Source: Mycobacterium terramassiliense (GTDB lineage: Bacteria > Actinomycetota > Actinomycetes > Mycobacteriales > Mycobacteriaceae). Taken from it: DNA of 64,000 nucleotides. The DNA is taken from NCBI RefSeq assembly GCF_900157385.1, contig NZ_LT717701.1:1874018-1938017 (forward strand), given 5' to 3'. Below, piece by piece: positions 43,699-52,536 of this stretch. The first letter of the stretch is position 1; the number at the start of each line of letters is the position of its first letter. Made by a program: the position numbers and the translations under genes. Under the pieces are notes generated by a model. The model was given only the letters and a program-made list of their open reading frames with translations, was not told the DNA's origin and did no database searches.

Positions 43699-45377
43699 CC
43701 CGGGACCTCCGGGACCAGCAAATGCGCGTCGTGGCGTGGGCCCCAATGCAGGGTTACGCGGCCGCGGGGTGAGTCCGCGTAGGCCGCGGGCATCTGACCG
43801 ACCAGCGGATTGGTCGGGCACAGCCACCGCCCGGCGACCACCAGCCGTAGCTGCTCGCCGGCGCGAAACAGCGTCGCCGACGGGCCCAGCGCGACGTCGA
43901 CCGCGACCACCTCGCCGGCGGGGACGGGCAGCGGCTGCGCGCAGGCCGCGACGGGCTCCCACGGCCGCGACAGTTCGGGGTCCAGCGCCCGCAGCGCGAC
44001 CCGCTGCCACCCGGTGGTGACCCGGTCGCGGCCGTAACCGTAGGACCCCTCGAAGGCGACGAACCGGCCCGCACGCCACTTCTCCACGCCGACGAACAGG
44101 TTGGCGTCGTCGCAGCCGTCCAGCGAGACCCACAACCGGGCGGCCATCGGCCCGGTCAGCTCGATGTCCGCCGGGACCGTCCAGCTGAACGCCGCTGCGC
44201 GGGAACGCGTTTGGAATGCGATGCTGCCAGCCCCGGCCGGCCGTTCCGGCGCCAGCGTCCCGGTGCCACCCAAATATAGCGGCCGCCAACGGGTTCGGGG
44301 CAACGGCCAGTCCGCCTCCTCGCGCACCGCGGCCACGGTGTCGCGGTCCTCGCGCACCTCGAGGCGGACGCTGCGGGAACGGTCCGCGCCATCCAGCACC
44401 CCCCGGAAGAAATCGAGCTGCTCTCCCAGCGCCGCTTCGGAGTAGAAGGTCGCCCATTTGCCGCCCCGGTGGGTGTAGAGGCGGGCGTGCGCGGAGCCGG
44501 CGCGGGTGAAGGCCCGGACCGAGCCGCGGCTGTGCAGGTTGTTGTCGGAGAAGCTGCCACAGACCAGCATGGGCACCGTGATCGCGGACAGGTCGGGCAC
44601 CACCGAGCGCCAGAAGTCGTCGCGCAACGGGTGGGCGTCCTGCATGCCCTCCAGGTCGTAGGCCTGCCGCGTGTCGCGGCGCAGGTTGCGCGACCACATC
44701 CGGGTGAAGCCCGATTCACGCACGCCGCCGGGGAAGGTCAGGTCGCGATACGCGTCGGTGAAGCCCTCCCACGGGCAGATCGCCCGCAGCGCCGGCGGCT
44801 GCAGGGCCGCCACGGCGTACTGGCTGATCGCGAGGTAGGAGACCCCGAGCATGACGACGCGGCCGTCGCACCACGGCTGCCCGGCGATCCACTGCACCAG
44901 GTCGTAGGTGTCCTCGGCCTCCTTGCGCGACAGCAGTTTTCCGGTGCCGTCGGAGTGGCCGCAGCCGCGCGCGTCGGCGTTGACCACGGCGAAGTCCCGC
45001 GCCGTCCACCACGCCGGGTCCGGCGCCTCCCAACCGGTCAGCGCCGAGAAACTCACCGGTTGCGGCTGGCGCAACACCCGGTATTGCACCGAGAAGGTCC
45101 ACCTGTTACCCCGCCGCCTCGGCAGGTTGTCCTTGCCGTAGGGGTGGATGCTCAGGATGACCGGCCGCGGGCCGTCGTCGGGTTGCCGGTGGACGTTGAT
45201 GCGCAACACCGTCCCGTCGCGGGTCGAGACGGCGACGTCACGCTCGACGAGCAGGTCGGGCGGATCGGTGACCGTGATCGGGGGTTTGGCGATACCGCGA
45301 AGCCGAACCAGCGCATACCGGAGGGCTCCGGGGCGCCGCCACGGACGGTCCAGGGCCGGTGACGAATTTCGCTCCAC
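43695..45377 (-). CDS. CocE/NonD-family serine hydrolase (Rv1215c-like)
   Basis: 560 residues from GTG. X-Pro dipeptidyl-peptidase S15 fold: ILSIHPYGKDNLPRR, VVNADARGCGHSDG, nucleophile elbow MLGVSYLAISQYAVA and, in the C-terminal half, the jelly-roll domain (DIELTGPMAARLWVSLDGCD) typical of CocE-like acyl hydrolases. It is probably cytosolic, as there is no signal peptide. First gene of the leftward run toward 43.7 kb. The substrate is unknown; peptidase and esterase activities both occur in this family. Confidence 0.85.
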   Translation of the reverse strand: MERNSSPALDRPWRRPGALRYALVRLRGIAKPPITVTDPPDLLVERDVAVSTRDGTVLRINVHRQPDDGPRPVILSIHPYGKDNLPRRRGNRWTFSVQYRVLRQPQPVSFSALTGWEAPDPAWWTARDFAVVNADARGCGHSDGTGKLLSRKEAEDTYDLVQWIAGQPWCDGRVVMLGVSYLAISQYAVAALQPPALRAICPWEGFTDAYRDLTFPGGVRESGFTRMWSRNLRRDTRQAYDLEGMQDAHPLRDDFWRSVVPDLSAITVPMLVCGSFSDNNLHSRGSVRAFTRAGSAHARLYTHRGGKWATFYSEAALGEQLDFFRGVLDGADRSRSVRLEVREDRDTVAAVREEADWPLPRTRWRPLYLGGTGTLAPERPAGAGSIAFQTRSRAAAFSWTVPADIELTGPMAARLWVSLDGCDDANLFVGVEKWRAGRFVAFEGSYGYGRDRVTTGWQRVALRALDPELSRPWEPVAACAQPLPVPAGEVVAVDVALGPSATLFRAGEQLRLVVAGRWLCPTNPLVGQMPAAYADSPRGRVTLHWGPRHDAHLLVPEVPG

Positions 45378-45407
45378 GCCAATACCTTAGGCGCAGCCGC
45401 CCGGCCG

Positions 45408-46082
45408 CTACCACACGCTGGGCACCAGCCGGTAGCGCACATGCTGCGCGTATTCCCGATACCCCGGCAGGTCCTGGATGAGCAGCTTCTCCTCGTCGAG
45501 GATGCGGAAGACGAGCACCGCGATGCCCGGGACCACCAAGAGCAGACCCCAGTAAGAGCCGAGCGCCAGGGGCATGCCGACCATCATGATCACGTTTCCG
45601 ACGTACATCGGATGCCGGACGAACTTGTAGACGCCACCGGAGGCCACCGTCTGGCCCGTCTCCACCGTGACGGTGGCCGCCGCATAGCTGTTCTGGATGA
45701 TCACCAGCATCGCCAGGCCCAGCCCGGTCGCCACCAGGACGTCGCCGAGCACTGATAGCCACGGCGGCACCGTCGACCAACCCATGCGATGGTCGAGGGC
45801 GCTGAACGCCATCATCGCGAAGAGAATCACGAATGAGCTTGTGATGATGACCTTTTGGGCGGTCCGCGGCTCGGCCCGCGGCCCGGCGTGCATGCGGCGC
45901 TGCAGGGCCGCCGGGTTGTTCCGCGCCAAATAGATCGTGGGGCCGAGCGACGCCGCGGTGAACACGGCGAGAAAAGCCCACGCCTGCCAATAGTGCAGCG
46001 TTCCGGCCGGTCCGAACAGGATGAGGCCGACCGCGATGGTCCCGAACACCGAGGATGCCGTCAGCCGAACAGCGGTTTTCAT
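45408..46082 (-). CDS. isoprenylcysteine/phospholipid methyltransferase-like membrane protein (Rv1216c-like)
   Basis: 224 residues. Five hydrophobic segments; the C-terminal signature GVYKFVRHPMYVGNVIMMVG and RILDEEKLLIQDLPGYREYA matches the ICMT/PEMT superfamily, where the His-Pro-x-Tyr motif and the Glu-Glu pair help bind S-adenosylmethionine. It probably methylates a membrane-embedded acceptor. Lies between the CocE-like hydrolase and the ABC exporter on the same strand, spaced 30 and 13 bases. Acceptor unknown. Confidence 0.8.
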   Translation of the reverse strand: MKTAVRLTASSVFGTIAVGLILFGPAGTLHYWQAWAFLAVFTAASLGPTIYLARNNPAALQRRMHAGPRAEPRTAQKVIITSSFVILFAMMAFSALDHRMGWSTVPPWLSVLGDVLVATGLGLAMLVIIQNSYAAATVTVETGQTVASGGVYKFVRHPMYVGNVIMMVGMPLALGSYWGLLLVVPGIAVLVFRILDEEKLLIQDLPGYREYAQHVRYRLVPSVW

Positions 46083-46095
46083 GATCGTGCCCTCC

Positions 46096-47736
46096 CTAGC
46101 AACGTAGATCGCGACGCCGAAAAGCCATGGCGCCCAAGGTGATCAGTGTCGCATCGATGGCCAGCAGCCACAGCAGCGGCACGGCGGTGAAATCGGCCCC
46201 CACCCGCGGGGTGTGCGCGAACGGTTCCAGGTCGAGCAACCACTGCGGGAACCGGGCCAACTCGCCGATCAGGTACACGGCGACGAACCCGACCAGCACG
46301 CCCCACGCCACCGGCGTGAACCGCGGTGCCAGACCGAACACCGCGACCGTGACGGCGGCGAGCAGCCAGACGGCGGGCAGCTGGACGGCCGCGGTGCCGA
46401 CGACGACGGCGAGCTTGCCGCCGACGTCGCCGGCCGCGATGCCGTAGACGAGGCCGCCGGCCACGCCGCTGACCAGCATCGCGGCCGCGGACCCGGCCAG
46501 TGCAGCGACCAAATGGCTTGCCAGCCAATGAGTCCGGGAGACCGCGCCGGCGAGCGCCGTCTCGGCGCGCTGGCCGGACTCCTCTTGGTGCAACCGCAGG
46601 CTGAGCGAGATGGCGAACGCCGCGGCGACCATGCCCATCATGGCGTAGGCCACGGCGATGAAGGCCTCCTCCAGCGCGGAGGTGCCGCCCATCCGCGCGA
46701 CGATGTCACGCACGACCGTGCTGCCGCCCAGCTGGTCGCCGATTCCGTGCACCACGCTGCCCATCAGCAGCCCATACAGGCACAGGCCCACCGTCCACAG
46801 CAGCAGCGCTCCGCGATCGAGCCGCCACGTCAGGCCGTCGACGCCGCGCAGGCCCGTCCCGGCGGTAGCGGGGCCGGCGCGTTCGGCGATGAGTCCGGCG
46901 CCCACATCGCGGCCGGCGAGCAGCCGATAGGCCACCAGGGTGAGCGCCGCCGTCGTCACCAGGTGCAGCAGCAGAACCCACCAGCGGTCCCCGGCGTACG
47001 GCCTTACCTGCAGCGACCACCCCAGCGGCGACAGCCACGACAGCCCACCGCCGCCCGCGTCGCCGACGGCGCGCAGCGTGAACGCCGTCCCCAGCACGGC
47101 GAACGCGGCGCCGCGGGCGAACCGGGCGCTCGGCGACAGCTGGGCGGTCACCGCGGCCACCGCGGTGAAGACCAGACCGGAGCAGGCCAGCGCCGCCCCG
47201 AACGCCAGCGACCCGCCCGCCGGGACGTCGGTGCTGAGCAATCCGGCCGCCCCGATCGCGCCGGTGGCGACCGACGCCCCGAACGACAACAGCAGCGCCG
47301 CGCTCAGGCTGGCGTACCGGCCGATCGCGGTCGAGTCCACCAGCTCGGTGCGGCCGGTCTCCTCGTCGGCGCGGGTGTGCCGGATCACGGTGAGGATGAC
47401 GGCCACCGCGATCAGCAGGTGAAACATGCCGGCCTTCCAAATGCCAACGGCCCCAAGGCTGTCGTTGTAGACCTGGCCGTAGAGCGCGCGCTGGGCCGGG
47501 CTGGCCATGATGGAGGCCGCGAAGCCGGCGCGGTCGGCCTGGGTGGGGTAGACCTTTTCGATGCTGCCGACGTACACGGTGGCGAGCGGCACCGACAGCA
47601 GCAGCACCCACAGCGGCAACGAAACCCGGTCGCGGCGTAGGTAGAGGCGCAGCATGCCCGGCGTGCCGGAGAAGTTCGAGGCGGCCCGCCCCGCCGGCTG
47701 TGCCGGGCGCGGCCGCTCCAACGTCGCGGTGCTCAT
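46096..47736 (-). CDS. ABC exporter permease (Rv1217c-like)
   Basis: 546 residues from ATG 47736. About twelve hydrophobic helices in two similar halves, first half starting MLRLYLRRDRVSLPLWVLLL and second half around LTWRLDRGALLLWTVGLCLY. The soluble linker includes RHTRADEETGRTELVDSTAI, common in this exporter family. With the ATPase gene, overlapping by four bases, it forms the Rv1217c-Rv1218c type efflux system, associated in M. tuberculosis with export of hydrophobic drugs. Confidence 0.9.
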   Translation of the reverse strand: MSTATLERPRPAQPAGRAASNFSGTPGMLRLYLRRDRVSLPLWVLLLSVPLATVYVGSIEKVYPTQADRAGFAASIMASPAQRALYGQVYNDSLGAVGIWKAGMFHLLIAVAVILTVIRHTRADEETGRTELVDSTAIGRYASLSAALLLSFGASVATGAIGAAGLLSTDVPAGGSLAFGAALACSGLVFTAVAAVTAQLSPSARFARGAAFAVLGTAFTLRAVGDAGGGGLSWLSPLGWSLQVRPYAGDRWWVLLLHLVTTAALTLVAYRLLAGRDVGAGLIAERAGPATAGTGLRGVDGLTWRLDRGALLLWTVGLCLYGLLMGSVVHGIGDQLGGSTVVRDIVARMGGTSALEEAFIAVAYAMMGMVAAAFAISLSLRLHQEESGQRAETALAGAVSRTHWLASHLVAALAGSAAAMLVSGVAGGLVYGIAAGDVGGKLAVVVGTAAVQLPAVWLLAAVTVAVFGLAPRFTPVAWGVLVGFVAVYLIGELARFPQWLLDLEPFAHTPRVGADFTAVPLLWLLAIDATLITLGAMAFRRRDLRC

Positions 47737-48644
47737 GCCGAGACCTTGTCTGTGGTGTTGTAGTGGCGCAGGAAGAGTTCCTCCAGGGTCGGGGGCTGGC
47801 TGACCAGGCTGCGCACCCCGGCGTCCCCGAGCGCCCGGATGAGTTCGCCCAGGCTTTCGCTGTCCACCTGGGCGCGCAGCGTGTTGCCGTCGATGCTGAC
47901 GTCCTCGACGCCCCGGATGCGGGTGATATCGCCCGGGTCGCCGATCATTTCGGCCTTGATCGAGGTGCGGCTGAGGTGCCGCATCGACTCCAGCGTGCCG
48001 CTTTCGACGGTCTTGCCGGCGCGGATGATGGTCACCTTTTCGCACAGGGCTTCCGTCTCGGCCAGGATGTGACTGGACAGCAGGACCGTCGTGCCGCGGT
48101 CGCGCGCCTCACCGACGCACTGCTGAAAGATGTTCTCCATCAACGGGTCCAGGCCGCTGCTCGGCTCGTCCAGCAGCAGGAGCCGTGCGTGCGAGCTGAA
48201 CGCGGAAATCAGGGACACCTTTTGCCGGTTGCCCTTCGAGTAGGTGCGCGCCTTCTTGTGCGGGTCGAGGTCGAAGCGCTCGATCAGCTCGGCGCGCCGC
48301 CGTTCGTCGATGCCACCGCGCATGCGAGCCAGCAGGTCGATGGTCTCGCCGCCGGTCAGCGACGGCCACAGGGTCACATCGCCCGGCACGTAGGCGATGT
48401 GGCGGTGCAGGGCGACCGCGTCGGTCCACGGATCGCCGCCCAGCAACCGGACGGTTCCGCCGTCGGCCCTCACCAGGCCCAGCAGGACGCGGATGGTGGT
48501 CGACTTGCCGGCCCCGTTCGGCCCGAGGAACCCGTGCACCTCGCCCTCGCGCACCGTCAAATCCAGGCCGTCCAGGGCGCGCACCGCGCCGAAATTCTTG
48601 GTCAGTCCCCGGATTTCGATGGGTGCGACGTTGTCAGCTGGCAT
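47733..48644 (-). CDS. ABC exporter ATP-binding protein (Rv1218c-like)
   Basis: 303 residues from ATG 48644. Walker A GPNGAGKSTTIRVLL (about residues 41-55), signature YSKGNRQKVSLI, Walker B LLLLDEPSSGLDP and the switch His in LLSSHILAETEAL. The C-terminal 80 residues are a DUF4162-like regulatory tail. It energises the permease encoded just downstream. Its start overlaps the end of the TetR gene by 11 bases, so repressor, ATPase and permease form one transcript. Confidence 0.92.
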   Translation of the reverse strand: MPADNVAPIEIRGLTKNFGAVRALDGLDLTVREGEVHGFLGPNGAGKSTTIRVLLGLVRADGGTVRLLGGDPWTDAVALHRHIAYVPGDVTLWPSLTGGETIDLLARMRGGIDERRRAELIERFDLDPHKKARTYSKGNRQKVSLISAFSSHARLLLLDEPSSGLDPLMENIFQQCVGEARDRGTTVLLSSHILAETEALCEKVTIIRAGKTVESGTLESMRHLSRTSIKAEMIGDPGDITRIRGVEDVSIDGNTLRAQVDSESLGELIRALGDAGVRSLVSQPPTLEELFLRHYNTTDKVSA

Positions 48645-49272
48645 GGGATCCTCCTTGATCTTCGGCGGCCAGAAATGCGTCGTACATGGTGCGGTCGACC
48701 ATCAGACCCTCGCTGTAGATCTCGAGGGCGGGCAGGATCATCTCCCTGGCATAGTCGCGCAGAACCGCACGCAAATCCGTTGGCGTTTCGTGCATTTGAA
48801 TGTAGAGCAGGAGGCTGCCGCCCCCGGTGATGCCGAGATATTTGGCCCTGGCCTTCGGGTCACGGCTGGGCTTGATCGTCCCGGCCCGCACGCCCTCTTC
48901 CATATACTCTTCGGCATTGGCAATCATCCTCTGCCACAACATCTTCGCCAAGTCGCCACCGGTCTGCATGCTGCGCACCACGTAGGCCGTCAGCGGTGCA
49001 AACTCCTCGATCTCGGCGAGCTGCGCGAACCAGGTGGCGGGGTCGTTGGACCGCATCGCCTCCGATTTGGTGCTGCGGATCTCTTCGGCGACGTAGTCGT
49101 CGCAGGCCTTGCGCAGGCCTTCCTTGGAGCCGAAGTGGTGGATGACCAGCGCGGCACTCACCCCCGCCGCGTCGGCGATCGTGCGCAGCCCGACGCCGAA
49201 CCCGCGCTCGCCGAACTGCTCGATGGCGGCGTCGCGGATCCGGGCGGCCGCGGTCAGGTCGGCTGAACGCAT
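48634..49272 (-). CDS. TetR-family repressor of the exporter operon (Rv1219c-like)
   Basis: 212 residues from ATG 49272; a TTG 18 bases upstream would extend it. HTH region: AAIEQFGERGFGVGLRTIAD, then AAGVSAALVIHHFGSKEGL. The C-terminal domain begins MRSNDPATWFAQLAEIEEF. Known: Rv1219c represses the Rv1217c-1218c exporter. The ATG lies within an inverted repeat (49263-49278), which points to autoregulation at or near the start codon. Confidence 0.9.
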   Translation of the reverse strand: MRSADLTAAARIRDAAIEQFGERGFGVGLRTIADAAGVSAALVIHHFGSKEGLRKACDDYVAEEIRSTKSEAMRSNDPATWFAQLAEIEEFAPLTAYVVRSMQTGGDLAKMLWQRMIANAEEYMEEGVRAGTIKPSRDPKARAKYLGITGGGSLLLYIQMHETPTDLRAVLRDYAREMILPALEIYSEGLMVDRTMYDAFLAAEDQGGSHAS

Positions 49273-49278
49273 GTTCAG
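49263..49278. promoter_or_regulatory. operator dyad overlapping the TetR start codon
   Basis: CTGAAC-GCAT-GTTCAG, a perfect 6+4+6 inverted repeat spanning the ATG at 49272, with a further half-site GTTCAG at 49293-49298. The position, overlapping the start of a TetR gene that heads its own exporter operon, fits an autorepressor site, probably on a short or leaderless transcript. Confidence 0.55.
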
Positions 49279-49347
49279 TACGTTAAACAAGTGTTCAGCC
49301 GACGGTCAAGGGGCCGCCCCGTCAGTAATCCGTAAATGTTTGGTGGG

Positions 49348-50016
49348 TCAGTCCCGCACCGCGGCCAGCAGCCCGTCGCCGAGCGGCACCAGCGCCGGGG
49401 TGAGCCGCTCGTCCTCGGCGATGAGGCGGGCCGCCTCTCGTACCGCGGTCACCTCGGCGTCACGCGCGGCGGGATCGCCCGCCCGGCCGCCCAGCGCCGC
49501 GCGGTGCACCACGATGACACCCCCGGATCGCAACAGCCGCACCCCCTCGACGACGTAGTCGGGCTGGTCGATCGGGTCGGCGTCGATGAAAACCAGGTCG
49601 TAGGACTCGTCGGCGAGGCGGGTGAGCACCTCCTGGGCGCGCCCGCTGATCAGCCGGGTGCGCGAGGGGCCGATGCCGGCGTCGGAGAAGGACTGCTTGG
49701 CGAGCCGCAGGTACTCCGGCTCGATGTCGATCGTGGTCAAGACGCCGTCGTCGCTCATGCCCGACAGCAACCAGAGCCCGCTGACCCCGGCGCCGGTGCC
49801 CACCTCGGCGACGGCCTTGCCGCCGCTGAGCTTGGCCAGCAGGCTCAACAGTGCCCCGACCGCCGGCGTCACCGCCCCGGCGCCGATCTCCACGGCGCGT
49901 TCGCGGGCCGCCGCCAGCAGCGCGTCCTCCGAGATCGACGCCTCGGCGTGCGCGCAGAGTGACTCGGCTCGACTGGTGGCCGTCTGGCCAGGGGGTGCTG
50001 CGTCGGTGCCGTCCAT
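49348..50016 (-). CDS. O-methyltransferase (Rv1220c-like)
   Basis: 222 residues from ATG 50016. A class I SAM-dependent O-methyltransferase of the CCoAOMT type: motif I VAEVGTGAGVSGLWLLSG (around residue 72), TTIDIEPEYLRLAKQ for the ribose, and the metal/catalytic Asp in DLVFIDADPIDQPDYV. Divergent from sigE across a 190-base gap, as in M. tuberculosis. Substrate unknown. Confidence 0.88.
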   Translation of the reverse strand: MDGTDAAPPGQTATSRAESLCAHAEASISEDALLAAARERAVEIGAGAVTPAVGALLSLLAKLSGGKAVAEVGTGAGVSGLWLLSGMSDDGVLTTIDIEPEYLRLAKQSFSDAGIGPSRTRLISGRAQEVLTRLADESYDLVFIDADPIDQPDYVVEGVRLLRSGGVIVVHRAALGGRAGDPAARDAEVTAVREAARLIAEDERLTPALVPLGDGLLAAVRD

Positions 50017-50143
50017 GCCCGCAGCGTATTCCAAATCGCCGCGCGGCCGGGCAGGCGCGCCTGATTCGGTCCGTGCCGACACGCCCGGGGCGACGCAACT
50101 CACGGGCCACGGTTCGCGCTGTTCAGCGCAGGTAACGATCTGG

Positions 50144-50162
50144 TTTCTCAGCCAAACCTCAG
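50144..50162 (+). promoter_or_regulatory. direct-repeat site upstream of sigE, possible MprA box
   Basis: TTTCTCAG and AACCTCAG separated by three bases, a 19-base pair of octamers starting 63 bases before the sigE ATG. The known MprA box is a 19-bp pair of loosely conserved 8-bp direct repeats, and MprA activates sigE in M. tuberculosis. The match in form and place is good; binding is untested. Confidence 0.4.
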
Positions 50163-50206
50163 ATTGCTCCTATGTCGTGCATACGCCGATGGGCGACGGT
50201 ATCCCT

Positions 50207-50986
50207 ATGGAACGGGGTGTGCGGGGGACCGGGAATAGTTCTCGCCGGAGTGGGAATACACGATTGCAGCTCCGCGTTGACGCGGGCGAAGAGCTGCTGC
50301 CAGGTTTCTGCGGCAGGGAAAATCCGGAGGATTCAATCATCACAGCGCTTTTGAGCCCGAGCACGATGTCGCATGCCCAGGACTGCCGGGACGACGGATG
50401 GGTGGAGACGACGGACGCGCTGCAGGGCACCGCGGTGTTCGACGCGACCGGGGACAAGGCGACGATGCCGTCGTGGGACGAGCTGGTGCGCCAGCACGCC
50501 GACCGGGTGTACCGGCTGGCCTACCGCCTGTCCGGCAACCAGCAGGACGCCGAGGACCTGACCCAGGAGACCTTCATCCGGGTGTTCCGCTCGGTCCAGA
50601 ATTACCAGCCCGGGACCTTCGAGGGCTGGCTGCACCGCATCACCACCAACCTGTTTCTCGACATGGTGCGCCGGCGCGCCCGCATCCGCATGGAGGCGCT
50701 GCCCGAGGATTACGACCGGGTGCCCGCCGACGAACCCAACCCCGAGCAGATCTACCACGACTCGCGGCTGGGGCCCGACCTGCAGGCCGCGCTGGACTCG
50801 CTGCCGCCGGAGTTTCGCGCCGCGGTCGTCTTGTGTGACATCGAGGGCCTGTCCTACGAGGAGATCGGCGCCACGCTCGGCGTGAAGCTGGGCACCGTGC
50901 GCAGCCGCATCCATCGCGGGCGCCAGGCGCTGCGGGACTACCTGGCCGCGCACCCGCAGCACGGCGAGCCGGCCAAGTCGGCGTAG
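50207..50986 (+). CDS. sigE: ECF RNA polymerase sigma factor SigE
   Basis: 259 residues from ATG 50207; an internal ATG at 50366 would give a 206-residue form starting MSHAQDCRDD. Sigma-2: LVRQHADRVYRLAYRLSGNQ, then DAEDLTQETFIRVFRSVQNY; sigma-4: LCDIEGLSYEEIGATLGVKL, then GTVRSRIHRGRQALRDYL. From GTAVFDATGDKATMPSWDEL onward it is almost identical to Rv1221. It controls the response to envelope stress and intracellular survival. The anti-sigma gene rseA, next door in M. tuberculosis, is 9.3 kb away here. The stop is two bases from the stop of a convergent PE_PGRS gene. Confidence 0.97.
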   Translation: MERGVRGTGNSSRRSGNTRLQLRVDAGEELLPGFCGRENPEDSIITALLSPSTMSHAQDCRDDGWVETTDALQGTAVFDATGDKATMPSWDELVRQHADRVYRLAYRLSGNQQDAEDLTQETFIRVFRSVQNYQPGTFEGWLHRITTNLFLDMVRRRARIRMEALPEDYDRVPADEPNPEQIYHDSRLGPDLQAALDSLPPEFRAAVVLCDIEGLSYEEIGATLGVKLGTVRSRIHRGRQALRDYLAAHPQHGEPAKSA

Positions 50987-50988
50987 CT

Positions 50989-52434
50989 TTAACCGTTCTG
51001 GCCGGACGTCCCGTGGGCGCCGTTTGTCCCGTTGGCGCCGTTCAGGCCGTCGCTCGACCCGGGCCCCGACCCGATGCCGCCGGCGCCGCCGGTGCCCAGC
51101 GCACCACCGCCGCTGCCGGGGCCGCCTAGCCCACCCGGGCCAGCGGCGCCGCTGATGCCCACCTGCCCGATCAGAAGTCCGCCTGAGCCCCCGGCGCCAC
51201 CGAGACCGCTGCCGCCTCCGTCGCCCCCGTTGCCGCCGGCGCCGCCGTCGGCGCCGTTGCCGGCTTCGTTGCCGATGTTAAAACTGCCGGCACCCGAGGC
51301 GGTGCCGCCTGCGCCACCGCCCCCGCCCGCACCGCCGATTCCGCCAACGCCCTGTATCGCCTGCCCGCCCTGCCCACCGGCGCCGCCGGCACCGCCGGGC
51401 GCTGCCCCGATAGTCCCGTTGCCGCCGTTACCCCCAGCGATGGAGCCCACGGGGGAGCCGATCGATCCGAAGGCGCCGCCGCCGTGGCCGCCGGCGCCCC
51501 CATTGCCACCGGCACCGCCGGTGCCACCATTGCCGCCGGCGGCGGTCCCGGAGCCGCTCAGATCCACCGTCCCGCCGGCTCCGCCGGTGCCGCCGGTCAC
51601 GCCCAGTCCGCCATCCGCTCCGACGCCCCCGTTGGCGGCCGTGACATCGGCGTTGGTCGCGGACGCGGGGGATCCGGCGGTCCCGGTGCCCGCCTGACCA
51701 CTGATGGTCGGGTTGACGCCGTTGGCCCCGACGAGGCCGGTGCCGCCAGGCCCGCCGGCGCCGCCGTTTCCGAGCAGGAAGGCGTTGCCACCGGTGCCGC
51801 CGTGACCGGGAAGGCCGCCGTTGATGCCCGCGAGGGCCGCCCCGCCCTGCCCGCCGACACCGCCGTTGCCATACAACAAGCCGCCGGTGCCGCCGGTGCC
51901 GCCGGGCGCGCCGGCGCCACCGAGCCCGCCGGTCCCGCCGGTACCGATCAGGCCTGCCGAACCGCCATGGCCGCCGGCCTGTCCGGCCGCGCCGGACCCA
52001 CCGGCCCCGCCGTTGCCCCACAGGATCCCGCCGGCTCCGCCGTTCGCGCCGGTACCCGACGCCCCGTTCGCGCCGTCACCGATGAGCGGGCGACCGAGTG
52101 CCGCCTCGGTGGGCGCGTTGATCACGGCTTCCAGCAGCTGCAGCGGCGACGCGTTGGCGGCCTCGGCGGCGGCATAGGCCGCGGCGCTGCCGGACAACGC
52201 CTGCACAAACTGGGCGTGAAACGCCGCGGCCTGAGCGCTGAGGGCCCGGTAGGCCCGGGCATGGCCGCCGAACAGCGCCGCGACCGCCGTCGACACCTCG
52301 TCCGCGCCCGCCGCCAGCAACTGCGTCGTCGGGCCCGCCGCGGCGACATCGGCCGCGTGGAGGGTGGCGCCGAGGTTCTCCAAATCCGTTGCCGCCGAAG
52401 CTAAGTACTCCGGTGCCGCAATGACGAACGACAT
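50989..52434 (-). CDS. PE_PGRS family protein
   Basis: 481 residues from ATG 52434. PE domain MSFVIAAPEYLASAATDLEN through AAEAANASPLQLLEAVINAP (about 100 residues), linker GRPLIGDGANGASGTGANGG, then about 350 residues of Gly-Gly-Ala/Gly-Gly-X repeats, intact to a TAA. Expected to be an ESX-5 substrate at the cell surface; C-terminal sequence SSDGLNGANGTNGAHGTSGQ. Convergent to sigE with a two-base gap. Upstream, at 52481-52528, is the conserved dyad element shared with the other PE genes and the LuxR regulators. Confidence 0.92.
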   Translation of the reverse strand: MSFVIAAPEYLASAATDLENLGATLHAADVAAAGPTTQLLAAGADEVSTAVAALFGGHARAYRALSAQAAAFHAQFVQALSGSAAAYAAAEAANASPLQLLEAVINAPTEAALGRPLIGDGANGASGTGANGGAGGILWGNGGAGGSGAAGQAGGHGGSAGLIGTGGTGGLGGAGAPGGTGGTGGLLYGNGGVGGQGGAALAGINGGLPGHGGTGGNAFLLGNGGAGGPGGTGLVGANGVNPTISGQAGTGTAGSPASATNADVTAANGGVGADGGLGVTGGTGGAGGTVDLSGSGTAAGGNGGTGGAGGNGGAGGHGGGAFGSIGSPVGSIAGGNGGNGTIGAAPGGAGGAGGQGGQAIQGVGGIGGAGGGGGAGGTASGAGSFNIGNEAGNGADGGAGGNGGDGGGSGLGGAGGSGGLLIGQVGISGAAGPGGLGGPGSGGGALGTGGAGGIGSGPGSSDGLNGANGTNGAHGTSGQNG

Positions 52435-52480
52435 CGCCGCCTCCTCCACGTTGCGTTCGACCTAGCGGGTCGCCTGCCGT

Positions 52481-52528
52481 GAAGTGTGCGCCGGTGAGCC
52501 GGCGAGGTTGATGGGGAATTTTCCCCAT
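52481..52528 (-). promoter_or_regulatory. shared PE/regulator element, copy B
   Basis: 48 bp ending in the perfect dyad ATGGGGAATTTTCCCCAT (52511-52528); read toward the PE_PGRS gene it continues CAACCTCGCC and ends GGCGCACACTTC, 47 bases before the ATG. It lies in the 102-base gap between the end of the LuxR-type gene and the PE_PGRS start. Confidence 0.75.
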
Positions 52529-52536
52529 TTATCGGG

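Noticed and set aside
51032..51697. Pro-rich plus-strand frame
   Set aside because: Also the reverse complement of PE_PGRS glycine repeats.
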